Assembly: GCA_902606115.1 (NCBI GenBank)
Contig: CACLFM010000002.1
Location: forward strand, 39,046 to 103,045
Reading direction: 5' to 3'
Source of the DNA: an uncultured Pelagibacteraceae bacterium
GTDB taxonomy: Bacteria > Pseudomonadota > Alphaproteobacteria > Pelagibacterales > Pelagibacteraceae
DNA length: 64,000 nt
Below are positions 43,396 to 52,350 of the stretch, one piece after another; within the stretch, counting starts at the first letter, position 1; each line of letters opens with the position of its first letter. The position numbers and the translations under genes were made by a program. The notes under the pieces are model-generated. The model was not told the DNA's origin, searched no databases, and saw only the letters and a program-made list of their open reading frames with translations.

Positions 43396-44624
43396 AGTTT
43401 TACACCTAATTTTTTTTTCAAAATTTTTTTATCTTTGTAGGCGTCACCACAACTATTAACTACAACAATAGTATCCTTTGAAAGTTTTTTAGATTCAGAA
43501 ATTGCAACTGAAAAAGCATGACTTGGTTCAAGCGAAGGCCTTATGCTCTCATACTTTGATACAATTTTAAAAGCATTAAGAGCATCTTCATCACTTGCCG
43601 CAGTATATCTTGCTCGTTTAGTATCTTTTAAAAAACAATGAAGAGGTGATACTCCAGGATAATCTAATCCAGCTGAAATTGATGCTGTTTCCTCTATTTG
43701 TCCATCAGAATTTTGATTTACATATTGTGCTGCTCCATGCAAAATACCCAGCTTAGACCCATAAGTTAGTGGCGCGGCATGCTTTTTACTCTTTGCGGGC
43801 CCTCCTGCTTCTACTCCAATAAATTCAACCTGTTTTTTGTCATAATCCATAAATTCATTCCAGAAACCAAAACTTGAACTGCCTCCACCGACACAATTGT
43901 AAAGTTTTAATTTTTTTGGCATTTTTCCAAATTCATCTATAATTTGAATTTTTAATTCTCTTGAAATCTGACTTGTAGACCAACCACAAATTCTTACAAA
44001 AACATTAGGTCCAACAGTTGACCCTACACACATTGCTGTAGTATCACAATTAGCTACCCAAAATCTCATACATTCTGAGACAGCATCCACCAAAGTTTGA
44101 CTACCCGAATAGACTGGAATAATTTCCGCACCATTACTTTTTATGGCCCTTACATTTGGTTGTTGTCTTTTTATATCTTTTGCGCCCATAAAAATTTTAC
44201 ATTTTAGGCCAAATTTTTTTGCTGCCATACTAAGCATTTTTCCTGCATAACCAGCTCCTGTATCTCCACAAATAATTTTTTTACCTGATTTTTTTGCCAA
44301 CAAACAATGAACAGTTGCATTATAGATTTTGTGAGCTCCTCCATTAGCATCAGATACTACTTTTGACCAAATTTCAGCTCCACCAACGTAATTTGTTAAA
44401 TTGTTTAACTTTATAAACCTAGTTGGTGCTCCCACCCAATCTTTAAAATATCTGTCCCTTTCACTCAAGAATTTCTTATCTTTCTTAAGTTTATTAAATA
44501 ATATCTCTAAATCATTAATAGGTTTTTTTAAGGTTTCGGGAACAAAATTTCCACCGAATTTACCACCCCAAAATCCGAATTTATCATATTGGTCTAAAAC
44601 AGATATTTTTCTCTTTAGTTTCAT
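43392..44624 (-). CDS. trpB: Tryptophan synthase beta subunit, divergent
   Basis: 410 residues, fold-type II PLP enzyme. The PLP lysine is Lys99 in NGGAHK and the phosphate cup is CVGGGSSS; the SAGLDYPGV loop is intact. Departures: the ETGAGQHG motif with catalytic Glu109 reads DTGAGYAG (Asp121), the KREDL motif before GGAHK is lost, GTAAGPHP reads GSTVGPNV, and the Ser that binds the PLP ring nitrogen is Cys (NSCG). Operon position between trpF and trpA fixes the role. Confidence 0.9.
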   Translation of the reverse strand: MKLKRKISVLDQYDKFGFWGGKFGGNFVPETLKKPINDLEILFNKLKKDKKFLSERDRYFKDWVGAPTRFIKLNNLTNYVGGAEIWSKVVSDANGGAHKIYNATVHCLLAKKSGKKIICGDTGAGYAGKMLSMAAKKFGLKCKIFMGAKDIKRQQPNVRAIKSNGAEIIPVYSGSQTLVDAVSECMRFWVANCDTTAMCVGSTVGPNVFVRICGWSTSQISRELKIQIIDEFGKMPKKLKLYNCVGGGSSSFGFWNEFMDYDKKQVEFIGVEAGGPAKSKKHAAPLTYGSKLGILHGAAQYVNQNSDGQIEETASISAGLDYPGVSPLHCFLKDTKRARYTAASDEDALNAFKIVSKYESIRPSLEPSHAFSVAISESKKLSKDTIVVVNSCGDAYKDKKILKKKLGVKL

Positions 44625-45238
44625 ATTTTATTAATTTCAATCAAAAATTTATCTATTTTACTAATACTTTTTTTACCATTAATATCTTCTAACCCCCCAC
44701 TTACATCGATAATATAATCTTTGTTTTTAAATTTTAAAATATCTTGAGTTTTCAAATTTCCAGCTATCATTCTTTTGAAATTATTAGGTATATTTTCTAA
44801 CAAACTATGATCAAAACCTAAAGATTTTTCGTACCCTTTTGAGTCAAACAATATAATTTCAGAGAAGGGTAAAAAATCATTATATTTTTTTATGTCTAGC
44901 TTATTTTCAACTGTTATAGCTGTAATAATTTTTTTACCGTATTTTTGTTTAATAATTTTGACTTGCTCAGGATTACAATCGTAAATCTGATAGTAATCAA
45001 AGTTTAAATGTTTTATTTTTTCTAGTATATCGTTGTCAGGTTTAACCAATACAGCAACAAACTTGGATTTTTTTTTTTTAATGTCTATTAAACTTTTAAG
45101 CTTATTTATTTCAACATAACGTTTAGATTTGGGATAATTTACAATGAAGCCGATAAATTCAGGAGGGAACTTGTGGTCAATAATAAAATTTAAAATTTCG
45201 ACATCAGAAATACCGCATATTTTACACTCTAGTGTCAT
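44621..45238 (-). CDS. trpF: Phosphoribosylanthranilate isomerase
   Basis: 205 residues, TIM barrel. The catalytic Cys is in KICGIS near the N-terminus and the catalytic Asp in LFDSKG; the phosphate loop is IDVSGGLEDINGKK. It isomerises PRA to CdRP. The sequence is AT-driven and divergent but the landmarks and operon position are clear. It overlaps trpB and pyrF by 4 bases. Confidence 0.93.
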   Translation of the reverse strand: MTLECKICGISDVEILNFIIDHKFPPEFIGFIVNYPKSKRYVEINKLKSLIDIKKKKSKFVAVLVKPDNDILEKIKHLNFDYYQIYDCNPEQVKIIKQKYGKKIITAITVENKLDIKKYNDFLPFSEIILFDSKGYEKSLGFDHSLLENIPNNFKRMIAGNLKTQDILKFKNKDYIIDVSGGLEDINGKKSISKIDKFLIEINKI

Positions 45239-45906
45239 TGATTTAAATGATCATTTAATTTTTTTAAATTTTTTTTTATATTTCCTTTTGTTAAATCTCT
45301 ACCAATTACTAACCAGTCACTTCCTTGCTCAAATGCCTCTTTAGGATTCATGACTCTTTTTTGATCATTTAACTTTAAAGATATTCTTATTCCAGGTGTT
45401 ATAATTTCTTTTTTAAAATTTTTTTTTACATACTTAATTTCTCGAGGGCTACAAACAATTGCATCAAGTTTAGCCTTTGTTGCTAACTTTGACTGAGTTA
45501 TCACTATATCTTTCAAAGATTTTTTATGACCGATGTCCTTTAAATCCTCACTATCTAATGATGTTAAAGTTGTAACCCCTACAATTTTGGTTTTTCCTGA
45601 AACTTTCTTTACTTCTTTTAAAGCCTTTAAACCTGCAGAAATATGAATTGTTAAATAATTTATTTTTAAATCTTTCAACGCAATTAAGGTTGATTTCATA
45701 GTATTAGGAATATCGTGAAGTTTAAGGTCAATAAAAATAATTTTATTTTTTAATTTTGAGACAAAATCTCTACCGTTTTTTGAATTTAAAAATTCTAAAC
45801 CAAATTTATAACCAATTGTAAAATTCTTTAATTTACTTTTTAATATTATCGATCTCGCTTTTTTTATACTTTTCGTATCAATCGCTATAAAAATTTTATT
45901 TTTCAT
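45235..45906 (-). CDS. pyrF: Orotidine 5'-phosphate decarboxylase
   Basis: 223 residues, TIM barrel, with the catalytic tetrad motif FIDLKLHDIPNT (Asp-x-Lys-x-x-Asp). TTLTSLD and TPGIRI are also typical, and the phosphate-binding VIGRDLTKG ends the barrel. It makes UMP. It overlaps ihfB by 11 bases. Confidence 0.96.
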   Translation of the reverse strand: MKNKIFIAIDTKSIKKARSIILKSKLKNFTIGYKFGLEFLNSKNGRDFVSKLKNKIIFIDLKLHDIPNTMKSTLIALKDLKINYLTIHISAGLKALKEVKKVSGKTKIVGVTTLTSLDSEDLKDIGHKKSLKDIVITQSKLATKAKLDAIVCSPREIKYVKKNFKKEIITPGIRISLKLNDQKRVMNPKEAFEQGSDWLVIGRDLTKGNIKKNLKKLNDHLNQ

Positions 45907-46183
45907 TAATTATTTTAAATAGTTCTTTACTCATTTTAAAATTTACATTTCTTTTTTGTGGAGTATAAACACTTTCACCAGTTTTAGGATTCCTCGAATT
46001 TCTTTCTTTTTGAATTTTTTGGTAAAATATACCCCATCTCCTTAATTCAACCCTCTCATCATTTTTTAATGCAATTTTTACCTCTTCTAAGAATATATCA
46101 AAAACTTTTAACAAATCTTTTTTAAGTAAATTTGGATAAATTAACTTTAATTGTTTAATTAATTCTGATTTTGATACTGACAA
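45896..46183 (-). CDS. ihfB: Integration host factor beta subunit
   Basis: 95 residues of the HU/IHF family. The beta arm shows RRWGIFYQKIQKERNSRNPKTGE, and the N-terminus SKSELIKQL is typical. It bends DNA at specific sites. Placement after rpsA supports IhfB rather than HU. It starts 15 bases after the rpsA stop. Confidence 0.92.
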   Translation of the reverse strand: MSVSKSELIKQLKLIYPNLLKKDLLKVFDIFLEEVKIALKNDERVELRRWGIFYQKIQKERNSRNPKTGESVYTPQKRNVNFKMSKELFKIINEK

Positions 46184-46198
46184 TTTTGCTTGTAAATA

Positions 46199-47926
46199 CT
46201 ATTTTTTTTCTTTTTTATCAGTAAGCTTATCAGACAAGGAAGAAAAAGGTAAGTTTTTTCCTGATAATGGAGAGCTAAATTTAGATACTGCTTCTTTATT
46301 TTGTAGTTCTTCTAAAAGTTTAATACTTAGTGAAACTTTCCTTTTCTCAACATTTAATTCTGAAATTGCTGCGTCTATTCTTTCTCCACCGACAAATCTT
46401 GAAGGTCTGGCATCTGAGGAAGCTACTGCAATTTGAGATTTTTTAATATGTAAGCTTATATTAGTTCCTTCAGGCTGAACCATTAAACCTTTATTATCTG
46501 AAGAAAGCACTTTTATTGTTACAGTATCATTAACATTTTTATTTTTAAAATAGTCAAAAGGATCCTTTTGGGTTTGCTTTAAGCCAACCCTAACTTTTTG
46601 TGAATCTTTTTTTATCTCAAGAACCTTTACCTTCAACTTATCCTTTAATTTATAGTTTTTAGCTATTTCTTCTGGAGCACCCGTGTAACTCAGATCATTA
46701 AAATGAAGAAATGCATCGATTTCATAATCGTCTAATTTTAAGTAAATAGCGTATTCATTCATACTACTTATTGTTCCGTTGATTTCCGTGCCTACGGGGT
46801 GATTTTTTTCTATACGATCGAAAGGATTTTCTGATGTCAATCTGTAAGATATTGCTATTCTTCTTTTTTCTTTGTCGATCTCAGTTATTATACAATTAAT
46901 TTTATCGCCAACTTTAAAATATTTTTTTGGAGAAACGTTTTTCCTTGACCAACTTATTTCACTTGAATGTAGTAAAGTTGTAAGTCCTGGTTCTAATTCA
47001 GCAAATACACCAAAGTCCATAATTTTAATTACCTTCACCTCATATTTTTTATTTAATTCGTAGTTTGAAACTCTTTCAAAAGGATCTGGTGAAAGCTGTT
47101 TAATGCTACACCCAATTTGTAACTTTTCTTTGTCAACTGAAATTACTAAAAGATCATGCTTGTCACCGATGTTAAAAATTTCTTCAGGATGATTTACCCT
47201 CGAGTAACTAATTTCTTGTAAGTGAACAAGGCAATCTAGTTCATTGTTCGCATTAAAAAAACAACCAAAAGAACTGTAACCCTTTACAACGGCATTCTTA
47301 ATTACGTCACCTTCTTTATATTTTTCAATAATCTTTGCTTTATCCTCTTTTTTGCCTGAAGAAATAATTTGCCTTCTAGATACACACGCATTACCTCTTA
47401 ATTTATCCATTTTAATAAGCGCAAATTTTTGTGGCTCATTAATTAAGTGTGAAATATCTTTCACTGGAATATCTGAAATTTGTGAACCAGGGCAAAACAT
47501 TAGTGAGCCAGTCTCTACATGTTCAACTATTACCCCACCCTTGCATTTGCTTGTTATTTTTCCCATAATAGGCTGATTATTCTCAAAAGCTTTTACCAAA
47601 ATATCCCAACCTTTTATTTTTTGTGCTTTAGTTGCTGAGACTGCAACTTCACCGTTTTTATCCTCTATTCTTTCCAGTAGCACCTGTATCTTTTCACCAA
47701 TTTTTAACTTATTTTCTAATCCTATCGTTTTTAATTCATTTATATCTACCAAAGGTTCAGACTTGAGCCCTTCTATAAATAAAAATACGTATTTCTCACC
47801 AACTTTAGTTACTATCCCCTCAATAATTTTTCCCTCAATTAGATTTTTAGTTTTTGAAATCTGATTATCAAGAAGTTTTTCAAATTCTTTAGATGCCGGA
47901 GTGTTTGTTTCTTTATAAATTTCCAT
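46199..47926 (-). CDS. rpsA: 30S ribosomal protein S1
   Basis: 575 residues with six S1 OB repeats (starts near GKIIEGIVTKVG, MGKITSKCKGG, NAVVKGYSSFGCF, YEVKVIKIMDFGVFAELEPG, GTISSMNEYAIY, and the last near VTIKVLSSDNKG). It binds mRNA to the 30S subunit, important in a genome with few strong ribosome sites. The upstream 117 bases to aroA hold no gene; cmk, normally there, is missing. Confidence 0.97.
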   Translation of the reverse strand: MEIYKETNTPASKEFEKLLDNQISKTKNLIEGKIIEGIVTKVGEKYVFLFIEGLKSEPLVDINELKTIGLENKLKIGEKIQVLLERIEDKNGEVAVSATKAQKIKGWDILVKAFENNQPIMGKITSKCKGGVIVEHVETGSLMFCPGSQISDIPVKDISHLINEPQKFALIKMDKLRGNACVSRRQIISSGKKEDKAKIIEKYKEGDVIKNAVVKGYSSFGCFFNANNELDCLVHLQEISYSRVNHPEEIFNIGDKHDLLVISVDKEKLQIGCSIKQLSPDPFERVSNYELNKKYEVKVIKIMDFGVFAELEPGLTTLLHSSEISWSRKNVSPKKYFKVGDKINCIITEIDKEKRRIAISYRLTSENPFDRIEKNHPVGTEINGTISSMNEYAIYLKLDDYEIDAFLHFNDLSYTGAPEEIAKNYKLKDKLKVKVLEIKKDSQKVRVGLKQTQKDPFDYFKNKNVNDTVTIKVLSSDNKGLMVQPEGTNISLHIKKSQIAVASSDARPSRFVGGERIDAAISELNVEKRKVSLSIKLLEELQNKEAVSKFSSPLSGKNLPFSSLSDKLTDKKEKK

Positions 47927-48043
47927 TTATTATTTAAAAGATGTGCTTTTAGAGAAATTTATTAAATTAATCAAGAAACAAAAAAAAATTAAATATCTCT
48001 AAAATTCAACAATTTTGAAGGTTATTTTTTTGATATTTTTGGA

Positions 48044-49369
48044 TTATATAAATCTATAACCAATTTTTCTCAAAATACTTAGGAATGAGGGGAAAGAACT
48101 CATATGCGACTCCATATCATGAATTGTCCAATTTCCACCCAATGTCAATGCTGCGATCACAGAAGTCATAAATACTCTATGATCTTTATAGTAGCGATTT
48201 ATAAGAATTTTTTTATTTATATTTAGTCTGGGATTTCCATAAATTTTTATTGAATCTTCGTTAGATTTTACCGTCACTCCAATTTTTCTCAGCATTAATG
48301 ATGCTAATTTTAATCTTGGACTCTCTTTTTTATTTAATTCTTCAAGTTTTTTAAAATTAGATACTCCGTAAGCTTTTGATGCTAACAAAAAAATTATCAA
48401 AAACTCATCAATTGCATTACTATTATATTTGATCGGACAATTTATTGACTTTAAATTCTTTTGACTTTTTACACAAATATCTGCAACTGGCTCACCACAA
48501 ATATTTCTTTTATTAATAAATTTTACTTTTGCTCCCATTTTATTAATTATGTTAATAAATCCTGTTCTTGACGCATTCACATTTACATTTTTTATCTTAA
48601 GTTTAGAATTTTTAGAGAGAAGAGTTAGCGCTATGAAAAAAGCACTTGAGCTCATATCACCTGGAATAGTGTAATCGAAAGATTTAAATTGATTTTCACC
48701 CACCACTTCTATTTTATCATATTTCTTTTTACTGATTACTTTTAGGGGAAAATTTAAATTTTTTAAAAATAATTCAGTATGATTTCTTGATTTTTTTGCA
48801 GTTACTATTGTTTTACCCGGTGTATTCAGAGCTGCTAAAATCACAGAACTTTTACATTGGGCAGACCCTTTTTTTTCAAAATAATTAATTGGACTCAAGT
48901 ATTCAGAACCTATAATTTTTAGGGGAAGATTCTTTTTACTTTTTGAAACAAATTTTGCTCCAAATTTTTCCAATGGATCAACAATTCTTTGAAAGTCTCG
49001 TCTTGAAAGACTTTTATCTCCTATAATTTTCACTGTGTAAGGAGATTTGACTAATAACCCGAGTAAAAGTCTTGCAAAAGTCCCTGAATTTCCTGCATCT
49101 ATAACTATATTTTTTTTATAATTAAAACCATTTAATCCATTGCCATTAAGATAACAGATTTTTTTTTTAAAAAATATATTAATACCTAATTTTCTTAGGC
49201 CATTTATCGTGCTTAAGATATCCTCTGACTTAGGTAAGTTTTTTATTTTACTTATTCCATATGCTTGTGAACCTATTAACAATGACCTTATAGATAAACT
49301 TTTGTCTCCATCGACGTTTATAACTTTATTGAAATCTTTTATTCTTTTTTGAATGACTATTTTAACCAT
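48044..49369 (-). CDS. aroA: 3-phosphoshikimate 1-carboxyvinyltransferase (EPSP synthase)
   Basis: 441 residues, EPT fold. It starts near VDGDKSLSIRSLLIGS (the conserved Gly-Asp-Lys-Ser/Ser-x-Arg), has NSGTFARLLLGLL, a substrate Arg in LSRRDFQRI, and DHRVFMTSV near the end. It makes EPSP in the shikimate pathway that feeds trp and phe genes in this window. It follows lptB by 6 bases. Confidence 0.96.
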   Translation of the reverse strand: MVKIVIQKRIKDFNKVINVDGDKSLSIRSLLIGSQAYGISKIKNLPKSEDILSTINGLRKLGINIFFKKKICYLNGNGLNGFNYKKNIVIDAGNSGTFARLLLGLLVKSPYTVKIIGDKSLSRRDFQRIVDPLEKFGAKFVSKSKKNLPLKIIGSEYLSPINYFEKKGSAQCKSSVILAALNTPGKTIVTAKKSRNHTELFLKNLNFPLKVISKKKYDKIEVVGENQFKSFDYTIPGDMSSSAFFIALTLLSKNSKLKIKNVNVNASRTGFINIINKMGAKVKFINKRNICGEPVADICVKSQKNLKSINCPIKYNSNAIDEFLIIFLLASKAYGVSNFKKLEELNKKESPRLKLASLMLRKIGVTVKSNEDSIKIYGNPRLNINKKILINRYYKDHRVFMTSVIAALTLGGNWTIHDMESHMSSFPSFLSILRKIGYRFI

Positions 49370-49375
49370 TAAAAA

Positions 49376-50152
49376 TTAATTAAATTTAAAAGAGTCACCA
49401 AAATATGCGGTTTTAGCATTTTGATTTTTTATTAATTCAGTTGGTGTGCCTTTTGCAATTACTTGTCCTTCCGACAGTACCATTGCAACATCTACACAAG
49501 TTAATAAATCTCTGGCTTGATGGTCACATATGCATATTGTAATCTGGTTTTCAAATTGAAGATTGACTATAATTTGTTGTAACATTTTAATTGTCATTAC
49601 ATCAAGCGCCGCAAAGCACTCATCAAGCAAAAGTAACTCTGGGTCACCTAACAATGCCATAGCAATAACCAATTTTTTTTTTTGACCCCCTGACAAAAAT
49701 TTTGCTTTAATGTCTCTAATTTGACTTAAGTCAAATTTTGATATTAAATAATTAATTTTTTCAGCTCTTTTTCTTTGATCATTTACAAGAATTTCTGCAA
49801 CCGCTTTTAAATTTTCAAACAATGTTAAATCATAAAAATACCCACCATATTGAGGAACATAACCAATTTTGAATTTTGAAGTTCTCATAAATATTGGATA
49901 TTCATTTACTTTTTCATTTTTTATAATTATATCACCCTTATCTGGTTTTATTAGACCAGTTACTAGGTTAAAAATTGTTGATTTACCAACTCCATTCGGG
50001 CCAAGCATTCCAAAAATTTCTCCTTGATTTATTTCGAAGCTGATGTTCTCTAAAATCTGCCTATTTTGAAAAGATAAACTTATGTTTTGTAACTTTAATA
50101 TAGATTTTTGTTGTTTAAAGCTTTTGATGCGAAATTTTTTAATTATTGCCAT
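49376..50152 (-). CDS. lptB: LPS export ABC transporter ATP-binding protein LptB
   Basis: 258 residues. Walker A GPNGVGKST, Q-loop VPQYGGYF, signature FLSGGQKKK and Walker B LLLLDECFAALD. LptB normally has DEPFAG(V/I)D, so Cys and Ala-Ala here are atypical. With LptFG it drives LPS transport. An extra N-terminal segment of about 16 residues precedes the ABC domain. It overlaps lptC by 14 bases. Named from position after kdsD-lptC. Confidence 0.87.
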   Translation of the reverse strand: MAIIKKFRIKSFKQQKSILKLQNISLSFQNRQILENISFEINQGEIFGMLGPNGVGKSTIFNLVTGLIKPDKGDIIIKNEKVNEYPIFMRTSKFKIGYVPQYGGYFYDLTLFENLKAVAEILVNDQRKRAEKINYLISKFDLSQIRDIKAKFLSGGQKKKLVIAMALLGDPELLLLDECFAALDVMTIKMLQQIIVNLQFENQITICICDHQARDLLTCVDVAMVLSEGQVIAKGTPTELIKNQNAKTAYFGDSFKFN

Positions 50153-50738
50153 TATTTATTACACTTCGAACTAGAACATTATTATTTTCATCGTTCATTT
50201 GAATTTTTGTATTTTTATTTATAAAATTAATAAATACTCTATCTGCACTTAAATTTGATAAACTACTTTTATACTTTACATTATCATACAAAGTTGCCGT
50301 TTGTTCATTAAAAGAAAGATCCATATTATCAGATTTAATCACATGATTAACATACACCAATTTTACTGAACCGGTAAAATTTGTATCATTATTATCATCA
50401 TCATACTGTGCCTTTTTTGAGCTAATAAAGATCTTCTCTCCATCTAATAAATAAATTATGGCTTTTACTTTATCCATTAATATTAAATTTGATTTATCCG
50501 GATTAATAACTCCATATTCAGATTTAATTTCATATTTATTACCTTTATTATCCTCAGAAAAATAAAACATTTCGGTAATTAAATCGTCAGAGCCCTGCAA
50601 AGAATTTACTTTTGTATTTCCCTTATCATTTATTGTTATTTCAGTTTTAGAGCTTCTAAAATAATCGATATATACAAAGATTATTATAAAAATAATTAAA
50701 AAAATAAGAGAAATTTGAATATAAATTTTTTTATCCAT
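50139..50738 (-). CDS. lptC: LPS export protein LptC-like
   Basis: 199 residues: an N-terminal membrane anchor (about 7-26) and a periplasmic beta-jellyroll-type domain rich in Asn/Asp with repeats like GVINPDKSNLILMDKV. That fits LptC, which passes LPS from LptBFG to LptA. It begins immediately after the kdsD stop. lptA, usually between lptC and lptB, is absent. Confidence 0.78.
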   Translation of the reverse strand: MDKKIYIQISLIFLIIFIIIFVYIDYFRSSKTEITINDKGNTKVNSLQGSDDLITEMFYFSEDNKGNKYEIKSEYGVINPDKSNLILMDKVKAIIYLLDGEKIFISSKKAQYDDDNNDTNFTGSVKLVYVNHVIKSDNMDLSFNEQTATLYDNVKYKSSLSNLSADRVFINFINKNTKIQMNDENNNVLVRSVINNGNN

Positions 50739-51719
50739 TTATTGAATGTTATTTTCTAAAATATTATGAATATGTATTATACCCACCGTTTTATTTTTGC
50801 TTTTACCTTCATGCACACACAAAGAGGTAATTCTATTTGAATTCATTAATGAAAGAGCTTTTACAGCTAAAACTTCTTTATTTACAGACATGGGATTTTT
50901 TGTCATGACGTTTTTAACTTTAAGATTATCTAAATTACCTTTTTTTTCACTTATTCTTCTAATTTGGCCATCAGTTATAATGCCATTTGTTTTCTTAAAA
51001 TCATTTTGGACAACTAACACACCAAGTTTTTTTTTAGTAATAATCTTTAAAGCACTTCGCATTTTAATATTTTCATTTATAAAAGGAATTTTTTTATCTT
51101 TAAGCATCAGATCATCAACTGTTTTAAGTTTGGCGCCTATACTTCCAGAAGGATGGAATCTTTTAAATTCTTTTTCTCCAAATTTTTTTTGCTTCATCGT
51201 TGAGATAGCTATCGCATCTCCAATAGCAAGCTGCATTATGGTTGAAGAAGTTGGTACTATATTACCAGGTCCAGCCTCTTTAACCTCCGGTAATAAAATC
51301 TTAATGTCTGAATTTTTATAAAGTAATGATTTTTTTTTTGAAACTATACCTATCAAAATAATATTTTTGTTTCTATTAGCGTACTGTATTATATTTTTTA
51401 ATTCAGAGGACTCTCCACTATTGCTAATTAGTATTAGAACGTCGTTAGAGCATATTTGACCTAAATCACCATGGGAACATGAGCTAGCATCAACAAAAAA
51501 AGAAGGAGTTCCTACAGATGAAAGTGTAGAGGATATTTTTTTTGCAATTATGCCGGACTTTCCAACACCTGATAATATTATCTTACCTTTTTTACAATTA
51601 TTTATAGCCTCAATTACCTTATAAAAATTTTTACTTATTGAGTTCCTTAATTTTTGCAAAGATTTTATTTCAGTTAAAATAACCTCTTGAGCGATTTTTT
51701 TAAATTTATTACTAGACAT
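50739..51719 (-). CDS. kdsD: Arabinose-5-phosphate isomerase (KdsD/KpsF)
   Basis: 326 residues from the ATG at 51719, sharing one base with the rnd stop (an in-frame start at 51731 is less likely). An N-terminal SIS domain (SGVGKSGIIAKKISSTLSSVGT, ISNSGESSEL, and the active-site GPGNIVPTSST) is followed by two CBS domains (about 205-326). It makes arabinose-5-phosphate for Kdo; kdsB at 57698 acts later. Confidence 0.96.
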   Translation of the reverse strand: MSSNKFKKIAQEVILTEIKSLQKLRNSISKNFYKVIEAINNCKKGKIILSGVGKSGIIAKKISSTLSSVGTPSFFVDASSCSHGDLGQICSNDVLILISNSGESSELKNIIQYANRNKNIILIGIVSKKKSLLYKNSDIKILLPEVKEAGPGNIVPTSSTIMQLAIGDAIAISTMKQKKFGEKEFKRFHPSGSIGAKLKTVDDLMLKDKKIPFINENIKMRSALKIITKKKLGVLVVQNDFKKTNGIITDGQIRRISEKKGNLDNLKVKNVMTKNPMSVNKEVLAVKALSLMNSNRITSLCVHEGKSKNKTVGIIHIHNILENNIQ

Positions 51720-52324
51720 TAGTGTGACCAAATATCATCTGGAAAACATTCTAAATCTAAATTTACTCTCGTATTTAAATATTTCAAACAATCTTTATAA
51801 AGATTTATACGATTTTCTCTTATAAGCATTTTATTTAATGCATCATTTATTTTATGTAAATGAACAACATCATTTGCGCAATATTTAATTTGAGCGGATG
51901 ATAACTCACCTCCAAAATCTGAGGTTTGATACTGCTTGCTAATGTCTACACCAATAAATTCTTTAACTAAGTCTTTTAATCCATGTTTATCAGTATATTT
52001 TCTTATAAGTTTTGATTGCAGTTTAGTATCTTCAATATTATCAACATCAATTTTCAAATATTTTTTAATAAAAACTAAATCAGATCTCGCATAATGAAAT
52101 ATTTTAACTTTAGATTTATCTGATAAGATTTTTTTTAGATTTGGAGCATCATATTTGGACCTATCCAATTGAATGATATGTGCATCAGAGTTACCGGAGG
52201 AGATTTGTACAAGGCACAATTTATCTCTCATAAAATTTAGCCCCATAAATTCACAATCTATAGCAATCTTATTGCCAAATTCTAAATCTTTTGGTAAATC
52301 TTTTTTGTGAAGCTTTATATCCAT
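51719..52324 (-). CDS. Ribonuclease D-like 3'-5' exonuclease (short form)
   Basis: 201 residues from the ATG at 52324; an upstream start at 52360 would overlap the divergent gene. DEDDy motifs: AIDCEFMGL (Asp, Glu), FHYARSDLVF (Asp) and YCANDVVHL (Tyr, Asp). It lacks the HRDC domains of E. coli RNase D, as is usual for the alphaproteobacterial short form. It likely trims tRNA 3' ends. First of rnd-kdsD-lptC-lptB-aroA. Confidence 0.92.
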   Translation of the reverse strand: MDIKLHKKDLPKDLEFGNKIAIDCEFMGLNFMRDKLCLVQISSGNSDAHIIQLDRSKYDAPNLKKILSDKSKVKIFHYARSDLVFIKKYLKIDVDNIEDTKLQSKLIRKYTDKHGLKDLVKEFIGVDISKQYQTSDFGGELSSAQIKYCANDVVHLHKINDALNKMLIRENRINLYKDCLKYLNTRVNLDLECFPDDIWSH

Positions 52325-52350
52325 AATAAATTTTATAATTAGATTTATAT

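Noticed and set aside
50797..51321. 174-residue plus-strand ORF
   Set aside because: Antisense shadow of kdsD, which has full SIS and CBS motifs.
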